This document shows, in pieces, positions 7,589 to 15,802 of a DNA stretch of 64,000 nt. A program made the translations under genes and the position numbers. The number at the start of each line of letters is the position of its first letter. Within the stretch, counting starts at the first letter, position 1. Under the pieces are notes generated by a model. It was not told the DNA's origin. It saw only the letters and a list, made by a program, of their open reading frames with translations, and did no database searches. Origin of the DNA: JACVCJ01 sp052437175 (GTDB lineage Bacteria; Bacteroidota; Bacteroidia; CAIKAF01); NCBI GenBank assembly GCA_052437175.1, contig JBQVOK010000004.1:310001-374000 (forward strand), read 5' to 3'.

Positions 7589-8665
7589 TTATGCGGGGTC
7601 CTGAAGACGCAGGGTGGCTACCGAGATATGCGGCCAGCTGATCTGTACCACACTGCCGTCGGGTGCAAATACGGGGAAGTCGAGAATGACCGTTTGGGTG
7701 TACTGCAATTGCAGGAAGGTACTACCGTCGTCATTCTGTACGGTTTCGATCCAGAAAATGGCCGTCATACTGGTGGCATTGGCGTTTACATTGATGAACG
7801 GGATATTGGTAATGCCTCCCACGGGTGACACGGCATCGGGGTTGGCTACCCCGGGTATCGGGTTGGCATCCAGTTCGATCACGGTCATTTTAATGATCTT
7901 TTGTCCTTCGATGGCGTTCTGCAGAACAATATTGGGGTTCATCACCGCGTCCTGTGGAATGCCTTGGGGAGCCTGGGCATTTTGAAGCAGGGCCAGGTAG
8001 GTGGGACTGGTATCGTTCTGGCGTTGGCCGTCTACGATAAAGAAGGGGGTGGGATCGGCTACGGTAAAAACGGGGCCGCCCTGTACTTCAAAGGCACGGC
8101 CCTGGGCCAGCAGGGAATCGCCGTGTGGTATGGAGCCCAGGCGTGCTATACTGGGCTGTACGGCCGGATCGGTACCTGAGGGCAGGTTCAGGAACAGGCC
8201 GGTTTCGAGGTGTATGCCGTTTTCGCCCGGAGGTAGGTTTACGTCGTTTACCTGCTGCAGGTAGTGCAGACCCAGGTAGGCAATGTCCGGTTGGGCATTA
8301 CCGCGGTTAATGATATCGCCGCCGATCGGTGAAAAGGTAAGGGTTTCACTGGTGGCATTCAGGATTACGCGGAATTTGTCGGGCGGCGGATTCGGGGTCT
8401 GGTTCATATTGGGCACCTCGATCAGGTTAAAGCCTTCGCCTACCCAGGTGCCGGGCAGATCGGCCAGGGCGCCCAGGGTGGCGGCAAGGTCCAGGGCCTT
8501 TACCCGGGCTTTGAATTCGGGAGCGGCGATCTTTTCCTCGATGGTGCTTAAACCGGAAAGGTCCAGGTTTTCCAGCGGATTATCGCTGTTCTGTTTAGCC
8601 TCTTCCAGGTTGCTTAAGCCGGCAAGGTTCAGGTTTGCCAGGGGATTTTCGGTAGTCTTTTTCAT
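7589..8665 (-). CDS. heme-binding/lipocalin-like beta-barrel protein with duplicated N-terminal motif
   Basis: A 358-residue protein whose core (about 68-350) looks like a large lipocalin- or nitrobindin-like barrel: LADLPGTWVGEGFNLI is the opening strand, followed by LTFSPIGG, AYLGLHYLQQV and HLETGLFLNLP. Similar proteins are often annotated as heme-binding proteins, but no heme ligand is evident here. The first 45 residues hold two copies of a short motif, NPLANLNLAGLSNLEE and NPLENLDLSGLSTIEE, apparently a linear interaction or targeting segment. There is no signal peptide. It is followed by the DABB gene after 18 bp. The gap of 140 bp to the ferritin-like gene upstream holds an inverted repeat. 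Confidence 0.6.
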   Translation of the reverse strand: MKKTTENPLANLNLAGLSNLEEAKQNSDNPLENLDLSGLSTIEEKIAAPEFKARVKALDLAATLGALADLPGTWVGEGFNLIEVPNMNQTPNPPPDKFRVILNATSETLTFSPIGGDIINRGNAQPDIAYLGLHYLQQVNDVNLPPGENGIHLETGLFLNLPSGTDPAVQPSIARLGSIPHGDSLLAQGRAFEVQGGPVFTVADPTPFFIVDGQRQNDTSPTYLALLQNAQAPQGIPQDAVMNPNIVLQNAIEGQKIIKMTVIELDANPIPGVANPDAVSPVGGITNIPFINVNANATSMTAIFWIETVQNDDGSTFLQLQYTQTVILDFPVFAPDGSVVQISWPHISVATLRLQDPA

Positions 8666-8756
8666 AAAATCTATTTAAAAGGTTAATGATGAATGAGAAA
8701 CAGTTCAGGGCAGGTAATACAGGGTATGGAAATGTTGGCGCAGGGCAGTACCGCCT

Positions 8757-8775
8757 TGCGGAAAACGTTTCCGCA
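8757..8775. repeat. 19-bp palindrome inside the oxidative operon
   Basis: TGCGGAAA-ACG-TTTCCGCA is a perfect 8-bp inverted repeat with a 3-bp centre. It lies in the only sizeable gap of the operon, between the ferritin-like and lipocalin-like genes. It has no T run, so an operator or mRNA processing site is more likely than a terminator. Confidence 0.6.
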
Positions 8776-8805
8776 GGTCTGTAAAAAGCGTATAGGGAAC
8801 GGTGT

Positions 8806-10065
8806 TTATTCCGGGGCGGCGTACTCGAAGGTGGGGCCGGCGCACATTCCGTCGCGGAAGGGAATGTTCAGCAGCTCCAGGGCCTGGTACTTCAGTTCGT
8901 ACATGATCGGAATGCCCTGGGTAAGCAGGGACGGATCACCGCTTACGGCATCGTTGATGTTGTTCAGCAGTTTGGTATAAGTGCGGTTAAAGTTCAGCGC
9001 TTTTGCATAGAGCTGCGGATCGTCCTTGTAATGCTCTATTTTAGGATTGGGTACCATATTGTAAACCGAAGACCAGCTTACCGGGAAGGGCCGGCCGGTG
9101 GGTATACTCATCACCGGCATCTGGAAGTTGGTGTCGTTGGCGTTGTACATACGGCCATAGTAGATCTCCTGGAACTTAAAGTAGTGTGCATACTCGATGT
9201 CTTCGCCGAAGATCGGTTCCGTGGCCCGTATGGTACCGTCGATGCCTTCGCCCTGGCCTACGATCTCTTCAATGGCCAGCTTGGCGGTTTCGTAACCGGT
9301 CACTTTGGTGATCTTACCGCCGCTGCCGTAATAATGCTCCGGACCGATCTGCCGTGCCGGGTCGCCGCAGAAAATTTTACCTCCGGACTGTATCGTCAGG
9401 CGTAACAACCCGCAGCGGATAGCATGGTAAAACTGCCCGATACTGTCGAACTGGTCGCGCTTGGTAAAAGGTTTATCGGGGTCGGAAGGTCTCTCGATCG
9501 TACGGAATTCATCCAGGGCCTCCGGCGAGAATTTCAGCAGCTGTACCCGGAAGTCCGGATGGTCTACCGGTACAATATTACCGGGCAGCGGCGTGGGGTA
9601 GTTCGGAATGATCTTCTCCACATCGAACAGCTTTTGTCCGGGTTCCGGCTTTGTGATGGAATTCAGGATATTGGCCACCAGGATCATGTGCAGCATTTCT
9701 TCCACGGCTATACTGCGTATCAGGGCGGCGGCCTCGGTATTGCTGCCGTCTTTTATGGTATAGAGTCCGCACAGGTAGGGCGGAATGGTAGATAGTTCCA
9801 GCTGCAGGGCGGTGTGCAGGCATGCTTTCAGCTGATCGACGTTCTGAATGTAATTCTCTACATCTACCTTTGCCATTTTCACCATGGGCCTGGCAGCATC
9901 GGTCACCGCGTCTATCGTATATACATCATCGCTCAGTGCAAGGTCTGTATCCGGGACAAAAGCTTTAAGAGACTGTATTTCGGCTGCCGCTTCTTCTCCG
10001 ATCCCGATCGGCTTTATCAGTCGCTGCCGTTTCGGGTTGTTCTTCTGAAATAAATTATTTGCCAT
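8806..10065 (-). CDS. ferritin-like protein of the VioB/iminophenyl-pyruvate dimer synthase type
   Basis: A 419-residue protein with a ferritin-like di-metal helical bundle of the PF12902 type, also found at the N-terminus of VioB. Diagnostic segments are LKACLHTALQLELSTIPPY (about 82-100, with a ligand Glu) and IRSIAVEEMLHMILVANIL (EExxH, the second ligand set). The C-terminal half (FGEDIEYAHYFKFQEIYYG) is also typical of this group. Such proteins are non-heme iron oxidases or oxygenases or structural partners in secondary metabolism. The start overlaps the GMC stop by 11 bp, so translation is probably coupled. The substrate is not predictable from sequence. Confidence 0.78.
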   Translation of the reverse strand: MANNLFQKNNPKRQRLIKPIGIGEEAAAEIQSLKAFVPDTDLALSDDVYTIDAVTDAARPMVKMAKVDVENYIQNVDQLKACLHTALQLELSTIPPYLCGLYTIKDGSNTEAAALIRSIAVEEMLHMILVANILNSITKPEPGQKLFDVEKIIPNYPTPLPGNIVPVDHPDFRVQLLKFSPEALDEFRTIERPSDPDKPFTKRDQFDSIGQFYHAIRCGLLRLTIQSGGKIFCGDPARQIGPEHYYGSGGKITKVTGYETAKLAIEEIVGQGEGIDGTIRATEPIFGEDIEYAHYFKFQEIYYGRMYNANDTNFQMPVMSIPTGRPFPVSWSSVYNMVPNPKIEHYKDDPQLYAKALNFNRTYTKLLNNINDAVSGDPSLLTQGIPIMYELKYQALELLNIPFRDGMCAGPTFEYAAPE

Positions 10066-11944
10066 AATCTTGAGATTCTAATTGGTTTAAGATTGCTTCG
10101 GCCGCTTTAAAGGTAAGCGCGCTCATGGTGAGGGTAGGGTTGGAAGTGCCCAGTGTGGGCATGTTGCCACAGCCTACGAGGTACAGGTTGGGATGGTCCC
10201 AGGTGCGCATATCGGCATTCACCACCGAGTTTTCGGGCTTATCGCCCATGCGGTGTGTGCCTACGATATGCCCGGCCCCGTTGTAGGTATAGCCTACGCC
10301 TTTATAGGTCACATAACCCGGATCGGTAGGCTTGTACTCGGTAAAGTCCTTAATATTACACTGTTCAAACATCTGTTTGGAAACTGTGGCGGTGGCCTCA
10401 AAGGCCTTCAGCATGTAATCGGTAGCCTTGTACTGCAGTACGGGGCGGTAATTACCGATCTGGTCCATGTATTCCGGCGAAATGGTAACGCGGTTTTCCG
10501 GGTCGGGTATCTGTTCACATTCAAAGTGGATAAAGAACTGCCGGGTGATGCGGTCTTTCAGCGCGGTACGTAATTCGTCGCCAAACAGTCCCTCGCCCAG
10601 GAAGCCGGACACATCGGTGCCGGGGGCCCCGGTAGGCCATGCCCAGCCCCAGTTATCGAGCGGCAGGATCCATGCGGCATGTTCACTGCGGAAGCTACCG
10701 TCGCGGAAGGTGGGTATATTACTGGTAGAACCCGGTCCGCGGAAGGGGTACACCGGCTGGTCCGCCAGTCCCCAGCGCAGCACGGTCATATGGTCCATCA
10801 GGTTACGGCCTACCTGGTCACTGCTGTTGGCCGCATTGGATGCCAGGAGCAGCTTGGCGTTCTCGATGGCGCTGGCTGCCAGTACATACAGGGTGCCTTT
10901 GGCGGTGAAGGTTTCATATTCCGGGGAATTCGGGTTTTTGTATACTTTATACTGTATGCCGTCGATCCATTTGGAAACGGGATTGATGATCAGCTGGGAA
11001 GCTACCGCCTGGGTGCGGACACTCAGGTTGGCCCGGTCGCATTTACGCAGGGATTTAAGGGCATTGTACTTGGCCTGTACCGGGCATATAGGCACACAGC
11101 TGGCATTGCCTTCGCAGCGCTGGCCGGTGTAGGGAGACCAGTTAGACCCGACGGGGTCATAATGGACATCGCGCTGGCGCACCAGTTCCAGTTTTTTAGT
11201 GCCGGGGTTCCACACCACGCCGCGTATGTCGTAGTTCTCGTTTGGTACGGAGTTCCGGCCCTGGGGCGTACTGATGGTATCCAGTGTAAAGGTCTGGCCG
11301 TTCATCTCAATTTTCTTTCCCCGGATCACCGGGCCCATGGTATTGTCCAGGTAACTGGTCGGTATTTCCTGCATCGGCAATACATAACCCGGCCGATAGG
11401 CCACCTGGTCATTCGGGTATTTTTGCGCCGACACATTTCCGGAAACGCCGATCTCGTTTTCGGCCATGGTGTAATAACGGTCCATCTCTTCATAGGGGAT
11501 CGGCCAGTCTACACCTACGCCGTAGGTGGTTTTCATGGTAAAGTCGTGCGGTAGCATACGCAGGGTAGTGCCCAGCCAGTGCAGGGTGGTGCCGCCGGGC
11601 GTACGTGTATTATCGCTGGCAAAAGGCTGCGGGCCCATCTGCACAAAATAGCCCTTGGTAAGCGGCTGAATGGGTGTAATGGGCGCCAGGTCCAGCACAT
11701 TGGGCGACTGGGCGTCCTGCAGGTTCGGGTAAGGAGCGTTCGGCACCTTGGCGGCAGCGTTGTAATAGGTGTTCAGGTATTCCTGGTAAACGGCGTAATT
11801 CGCTTCTGCGTTCATGGCAATACCGGCCTGCAGACCGGCCTCCAGCAGCAGCACTTTTTTACCGGCATTCGTAAGCAGTTGGGCCGTAATAGCTCCGGCA
11901 ATACCGGACCCTACAATTACGACATCATAATTGTTGTTTTCCAT
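10055..11944 (-). CDS. GMC-family FAD oxidoreductase
   Basis: A 629-residue glucose-methanol-choline oxidoreductase. The ADP-binding Rossmann motif is VVIVGSGIAGAITAQLL (about 8-24) ending in LLLEAG. The C-terminal catalytic region contains GAGHIVGTHRMG, with the active-site His, and NPTLTMSALTFKAAEAIL. A Cys-rich insert (CEGNASCVPICPVQAKYNAL) is typical of gluconate/sorbitol-type membrane dehydrogenase large subunits and pyranose-oxidase relatives. No Tat or Sec signal is visible. The preceding gene is a small-subunit partner candidate, so the two probably form a heteromeric dehydrogenase acting on a sugar or an alcohol, with electrons passed to an acceptor not encoded here. Confidence 0.9.
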   Translation of the reverse strand: MENNNYDVVIVGSGIAGAITAQLLTNAGKKVLLLEAGLQAGIAMNAEANYAVYQEYLNTYYNAAAKVPNAPYPNLQDAQSPNVLDLAPITPIQPLTKGYFVQMGPQPFASDNTRTPGGTTLHWLGTTLRMLPHDFTMKTTYGVGVDWPIPYEEMDRYYTMAENEIGVSGNVSAQKYPNDQVAYRPGYVLPMQEIPTSYLDNTMGPVIRGKKIEMNGQTFTLDTISTPQGRNSVPNENYDIRGVVWNPGTKKLELVRQRDVHYDPVGSNWSPYTGQRCEGNASCVPICPVQAKYNALKSLRKCDRANLSVRTQAVASQLIINPVSKWIDGIQYKVYKNPNSPEYETFTAKGTLYVLAASAIENAKLLLASNAANSSDQVGRNLMDHMTVLRWGLADQPVYPFRGPGSTSNIPTFRDGSFRSEHAAWILPLDNWGWAWPTGAPGTDVSGFLGEGLFGDELRTALKDRITRQFFIHFECEQIPDPENRVTISPEYMDQIGNYRPVLQYKATDYMLKAFEATATVSKQMFEQCNIKDFTEYKPTDPGYVTYKGVGYTYNGAGHIVGTHRMGDKPENSVVNADMRTWDHPNLYLVGCGNMPTLGTSNPTLTMSALTFKAAEAILNQLESQDYGK

Positions 11945-11965
11945 AAAAATGAGGTTTGGAATAAG

Positions 11966-12391
11966 TTATTTTACCGTAAGAGGCTTAAAGGCCCAGGAAG
12001 CATAACCGGGTTGTTTGGCGCCGGCCGGGTGTGTGTGCCCGGTTTCCCACATCAGCCCCTGTATGTATGAGGCCGCTGAAATGACCACACCGTTATAACC
12101 CAGCCCCCAGTTGCCGGTATACCACATGTTAATGATGTACTGGGTGAGGCCGTTGTACCTGTCCAGCGGCATAAAGACCTCTCTGATCACCTTTGCCGAA
12201 TCGTCGGGTTTGTGCCGCAGAAAAGCCTCCATATCGGCGAAAAAAGCGTTTACTGCCGCGGGGGGAGATTTGCTGAGTACAGCATTGTAGTAGGTGGCGA
12301 GCATACCGGTGCCCGTCAGTTCGGTTTCTGTAAAACCGGTGAGGAATGCCGAGATCTCTAAAAAGAGTTCCGGAGTGGAGTTGGTGCCCAT
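11966..12391 (-). CDS. FAD-SLDH-like small subunit of sugar/alcohol dehydrogenase
   Basis: A 141-residue protein resembling the small subunit of membrane-bound FAD sorbitol/fructose dehydrogenases (FAD-SLDH family). The N-terminal FLEISAFLTGFTETELTGTG matches the family opening, and the C-terminal GNWGLGYNGVVISAASYIQGLMW is also typical. In known enzymes this subunit binds and helps export the GMC large subunit, but no Tat motif is visible here. It is the first gene of the operon, with 21 bp to the GMC gene. The ATG at 12391 is the only plausible start. Confidence 0.72.
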   Translation of the reverse strand: MGTNSTPELFLEISAFLTGFTETELTGTGMLATYYNAVLSKSPPAAVNAFFADMEAFLRHKPDDSAKVIREVFMPLDRYNGLTQYIINMWYTGNWGLGYNGVVISAASYIQGLMWETGHTHPAGAKQPGYASWAFKPLTVK

Positions 12392-12768
12392 GATGTTTAT
12401 TGTATTAGGGTGTTAAACTATTTTTGTTTTCAGTGTGTGAAAGGAAGTGGAATTCGGGGGATTTTTTCTTTCGTTTAGGGCTTTTGTTGGCAGGTTGGCC
12501 TGTAAACAATAAATTGAAATGAACTAAACGTATGGCTAAAGTATACAGCAATGTCAATAATGTCAATAGGTATTTCTACCTGTTTTGAGCAGTTTTGTTT
12601 AGATTCTGTGTTTCTGATTTATTTATCTTTAAATGAGTGGTTTATGCTCTTTGTGGCAAGAGGTTTTGCTCTTGTGTTGAAATTCTGAACAAAGTTATGG
12701 GGCTGTAAAACGATGTCGGTGCGAGAAATAATACAGGCTGGGAAGCGTCAGATTCGTACCTTTCGGTT
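12392..12768. promoter_or_regulatory. divergent intergenic region with direct repeat and small hairpin
   Basis: This 377-bp AT-rich stretch separates the oxidative operon from the nitronate monooxygenase gene and must hold both promoters. TGTCAATA occurs twice, 9 bp apart (12552-12559 and 12561-12568), followed by AGGTA-TTTC-TACCT (12568-12581). TACCTTTC at 12757-12764 may be the -7 box of the monooxygenase gene, a few bases before its ATG. I see no gene in it. Confidence 0.45.
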
Positions 12769-13818
12769 ATGAAGCCGGCAGCAGTATTTACCCGTCGTTT
12801 ACATATCCGCTATCCGTTTATCCAGGCGCCGATGCTGGGCGTTTCCACCCCGGAGATGGCTGCGGCCGTGAGCAATGCGGGGGGACTGGGTTCTGTGGCC
12901 CTGGGCGGACTATCCCCGGAGCAGGTGTGGGAGTTGATTCGTAAAACGAAACAGCTTACCGATAAACCGGTTGCCCTCAATCTTTTTGTACATGAGGTTC
13001 CCGCATACCCCGAAGAAAAACTGGACCCGATGCGGGAAGTACTGCAGAGGCTGGCCGCAGAACAGGGTTATGCACTCCGTGAAAAAGACCTGGCAGACTT
13101 TCGTTTTTTTACGTATAGAGATCAGTTGGATGTGCTGCTGGAAGAAGACGCCCGGATCATCAGTTTTACCTTCGGATGCCCGGATGCAGCTGCGATGTGG
13201 CTTTTAAAACAGCAGGATGTATTGCTGATGGGTACGGCTACTTCGCCGGAAGAAGCGCGTATACTGGAAGACGCCGGTACGGATATGATCGTGTTGCAGG
13301 GCATCGAAGCCGGTGGTCATCGCGGAAGTTTTGCCGGGGAGGGACTGCCAAACTTCAGCCTGGATACACTTTTACAGGATGTGTATACAAAAACAAACCT
13401 GCCCCTGATCGCTGCGGGCGGAATCCGCACACAGGCCGATATGCAACGGTGGTTAGACGCCGGCGTATCGGCGGTACAGGTGGGCACACCTTTTATTCCC
13501 ACGGCAGAAAGCGCAGCCATCACAGCGTATAAACAGCAGGTAACGGATGGTTCCGGCAGCCAGACCGCGCTCACAAGAGCTTTCTCAGGCCGCTGGGCGC
13601 GGGGTATCCCCAACCGCATGATGCAGGCGCTGGAGCAGGCGGAGACCGATATTCCGCCCTATCCTTACCAGAACAGTCTTACCGGACTTCTCCGCAAAAT
13701 GGCCCGGCAAGAGAACGATGCCGGTTTTACCAATCTCTGGGCGGGAGAACCGTTGCCGGTAGAGGCCGTCCTGTCTTCAGCAGAAGTAGTGCGCAGGATG
13801 GTAGGAGATACATTCTGA
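12769..13818 (+). CDS. nitronate monooxygenase (2-nitropropane dioxygenase family)
   Basis: A 349-residue FMN-dependent TIM-barrel enzyme that oxidises alkyl nitronates such as propionate 3-nitronate to the carbonyl compound and nitrite. Family features are YPFIQAPMLGVSTPEMAAAVSNAGG at the N-terminus, the GIEAGGHRG motif with the active-site His near residue 183, LIAAGGIRTQADM and VSAVQVGTPF for FMN phosphate binding. It is divergent from the oxidative operon. A functional tie to that operon is possible but unproven. Confidence 0.9.
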   Translation: MKPAAVFTRRLHIRYPFIQAPMLGVSTPEMAAAVSNAGGLGSVALGGLSPEQVWELIRKTKQLTDKPVALNLFVHEVPAYPEEKLDPMREVLQRLAAEQGYALREKDLADFRFFTYRDQLDVLLEEDARIISFTFGCPDAAAMWLLKQQDVLLMGTATSPEEARILEDAGTDMIVLQGIEAGGHRGSFAGEGLPNFSLDTLLQDVYTKTNLPLIAAGGIRTQADMQRWLDAGVSAVQVGTPFIPTAESAAITAYKQQVTDGSGSQTALTRAFSGRWARGIPNRMMQALEQAETDIPPYPYQNSLTGLLRKMARQENDAGFTNLWAGEPLPVEAVLSSAEVVRRMVGDTF

Positions 13819-13843
13819 TGCATCTTTACTCTATCTGCAGTAA

Positions 13844-14023
13844 GCATCTGCGTATATCTGCGGGAAAAAAACGCTCATTGCTGCTTCCTTAGTGAACCCA
13901 TCTGTGTCTGCCTGCGGCCTAAAATGCTTTCCGCTGCTGTCGCTGATTTTGACTGGCCGTTCATGCACTCTTCTTATAAATCCATTTGCGGGAACATCTG
14001 CGAATCTGCTGGCAAAAAATAAT
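13844..14023 (+). repeat. degenerate intergenic repeat of ATCTGCG units
   Basis: Three diverged units are seen: CATCTGCG..ATCTGCGGG followed by seven A (13845-13871), CATCTGTGTCTGCCTGCGG (near 13899-13918) and CATCTGCGAATCTGCTGGC followed by six A (13995-14019). Between them the sequence is non-coding. It resembles dispersed intergenic repeats seen in many Bacteroidota genomes (recollection, not checked). Confidence 0.45.
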
Positions 14024-14164
14024 TCCTGTTGACTGATTCCCATTTTGTAGCTTAGCGTAAAACGCAACATCCTGAAATTCGATACGTATATACCCGCCGA
14101 ACGTCTCAGACCGTATGTAAAGCAATACATACTTTCAGAAAATGCAGCAGAAAGCAGCTATAAG

Positions 14165-14836
14165 GTGCTTCCTTCCCCGGCAATGGTAATGGGTTTTCAA
14201 TACCGTGGGCGCCTTCATGGTATAGTCAATGGTACAGAAAATGCGCTGAATCCGGCAGGGATTACAGGAATTTCAGATACGTATAAAATATTCCGGAACG
14301 AAGCGGCTACGGGTACCGTACTGGTGTACTTCAGTGAGACCGGACTGGCGGCTTTTACCCCGGCTCCGGCACACGAACTGTTTAACCGGAGTATTTCACT
14401 GGACGATCTTTTTGCACGCGACCGGATTGAACAAACGGAGGAAAAACTTTCGGGGGCCCGCAGCGACACAGAACGTATACAGATCGTGGAGCGTTTCCTG
14501 GAATCGCAGCTGCGCGAGGTACAGGCCGATCGTCTCATTGTGGAGGCTGTGAAGCGGATTTATGCCGCAAAGGGAAATATACGCATAAAGGAACTTAGCC
14601 AGGGGCTGGCCATCAGTCAGAGTCCGTTCGAAAAACGATTCCGCCGCCTGGTAGGTACTACGCCTAAAAAGTTCGCTTCTGTAGTGCGTTTCAATACCGT
14701 GCTGAATGCCATGGATGAGACTAAAACACTTACGGATATCTGTTACGAACATCATTTTTTTGACCAGGCGCATTTTAGTAAAGACTTTAAACGATACACG
14801 GGTGATACACCGGAGATGTTCCGTAAAAACCCTTAA
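14165..14836 (+). CDS. AraC-family transcriptional regulator, start uncertain
   Basis: A DNA-binding regulator with a C-terminal AraC/XylS double helix-turn-helix (IRIKELSQGLAISQSPFEKRF, then LTDICYEHHFFDQAHFSKDF and a final GDTPEMFRKNP). The frame is conserved in character well upstream of the GTG at 14165, back to 14051, and reads FDTYIPAERLRPYVKQYIL, a typical start for this regulator group. That upstream part has no ATG, GTG or TTG, only CTG (14072) and ATC (14069) as rare candidates. Either a rare start is used or the 5' end has been damaged. The DUF1398 gene 193 bp downstream is a possible target. Coordinates given are from the first standard start codon. Confidence 0.75.
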   Translation: MLPSPAMVMGFQYRGRLHGIVNGTENALNPAGITGISDTYKIFRNEAATGTVLVYFSETGLAAFTPAPAHELFNRSISLDDLFARDRIEQTEEKLSGARSDTERIQIVERFLESQLREVQADRLIVEAVKRIYAAKGNIRIKELSQGLAISQSPFEKRFRRLVGTTPKKFASVVRFNTVLNAMDETKTLTDICYEHHFFDQAHFSKDFKRYTGDTPEMFRKNP

Positions 14837-15028
14837 GAAAAGATCTTTTGCACGAAGGATGGTAGCGGATCCCCCTCAGTGAGGTGCGAACAAGGCGCAT
14901 GAGCAGACAGCCCGGCCCCGCCGCAGAAGGGGATATCCACCTGAAAAACGATTTTTTACAATCAGAGCTCCCGTTTTAACCTCAGTTTTGCAGTGAAAAC
15001 CTAACAACAACAATTAAATTTAACGAAC

Positions 15029-15418
15029 ATGTTTACAGTAGATCAGATCCGCGAAGCACATGCAAAAGTGAAGTCAGGGGCCGATTTCCCCGCTTATATC
15101 CGGGAATTGAAGCAGCTGGGAGTTACGTATTACGAAACATTCGTAGCAGACGGTCATACCGATTATGCCGGGACAGATGGTTACAGAACGTCTTCTGCCA
15201 CGAAATACGAATCGTTGCCGGTAGCCGGAGAATGTAACCCGGAATGCTTTAAAGCCGATCTCAAAGCGCATCAGCAGGGCGGCAGCGATTACATGACGTT
15301 TAGTGCCCAGGCAGCCGCATCCGGAATTGAAAAATGGGCCGTGTGCCTGGAAAAAATGACTTGTACGTATTACGATACAAAAGGGGATACGGTGCTGGTG
15401 GAAACGATTCCGGGGTAG
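15029..15418 (+). CDS. DUF1398 family protein
   Basis: A 129-residue soluble protein of the DUF1398 family (YbcV-like). Recognisable segments are FTVDQIREAHAKVKSGADFP at the start, YIRELKQLGVTYYETFVADG and the late FKADLKAHQQGGSDYMTF. Family function is unknown; some members are in prophages, others are stand-alone stress-related genes. The ATG at 15029 follows an AT-rich leader and is the first in frame. It is downstream of an AraC-type regulator on the same strand. Confidence 0.82.
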   Translation: MFTVDQIREAHAKVKSGADFPAYIRELKQLGVTYYETFVADGHTDYAGTDGYRTSSATKYESLPVAGECNPECFKADLKAHQQGGSDYMTFSAQAAASGIEKWAVCLEKMTCTYYDTKGDTVLVETIPG

Positions 15419-15479
15419 ACTGTTTCATTTGTATTTTGAGGCATTACTTCTTTATGCAGACAGGCACTTACTAACCTGA

Positions 15480-15662
15480 AAAGCTGTGGGCTATGCAGTT
15501 GCCAGAACGTTTTTACATTTTCTCCGGATATTCGGGCCGCTTCAATACAGCGATAAGCGTATCCGTGAGATGGCGGAAAAACCCGACTTCAGCGATGAGA
15601 GCCCTCTGGCTAAATTCTTCAAAAAGCAGCAGGGGAGTAGTCCGAATGCATATCGGGAATAG
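15480..15662 (+). pseudogene. C-terminal remnant of an AraC-family regulator
   Basis: Reading from 15480 gives about 60 codons ending at the TAG 15660-15662. They include YSDKRIREMAEKPDFSDESP and LAKFFKKQQGSSPNAYRE, which is the second helix-turn-helix and terminal motif of AraC regulators. The frame is closed upstream by TGA at 15477, and the first in-frame ATG (15579) would leave only 27 residues. The rest of the gene is missing. The remnant ends 140 bp before the AT-rich NACHT gene, so loss of the 5' part may date from rearrangement at this site. It is not a copy of the intact regulator at 14165. Confidence 0.6.
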
Positions 15663-15802
15663 GCGTGGAAGGGAAGAAGGCTGCGGTAGATGTTTAATGG
15701 TTGAATGCCGGGTTGTTAAGAATGGGTATAAATTAATCTGATTTTTTTGGCAATGATGTCAGTATTTATAGATTCGTAGAACGTTTAAACTCATATACTA
15801 AC

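Noticed and set aside
14838..14849. AAAAGATCTTTT palindrome after the AraC gene
   Set aside because: It has no loop and too few GC pairs for a terminator; AT-rich palindromes of this size arise by chance.
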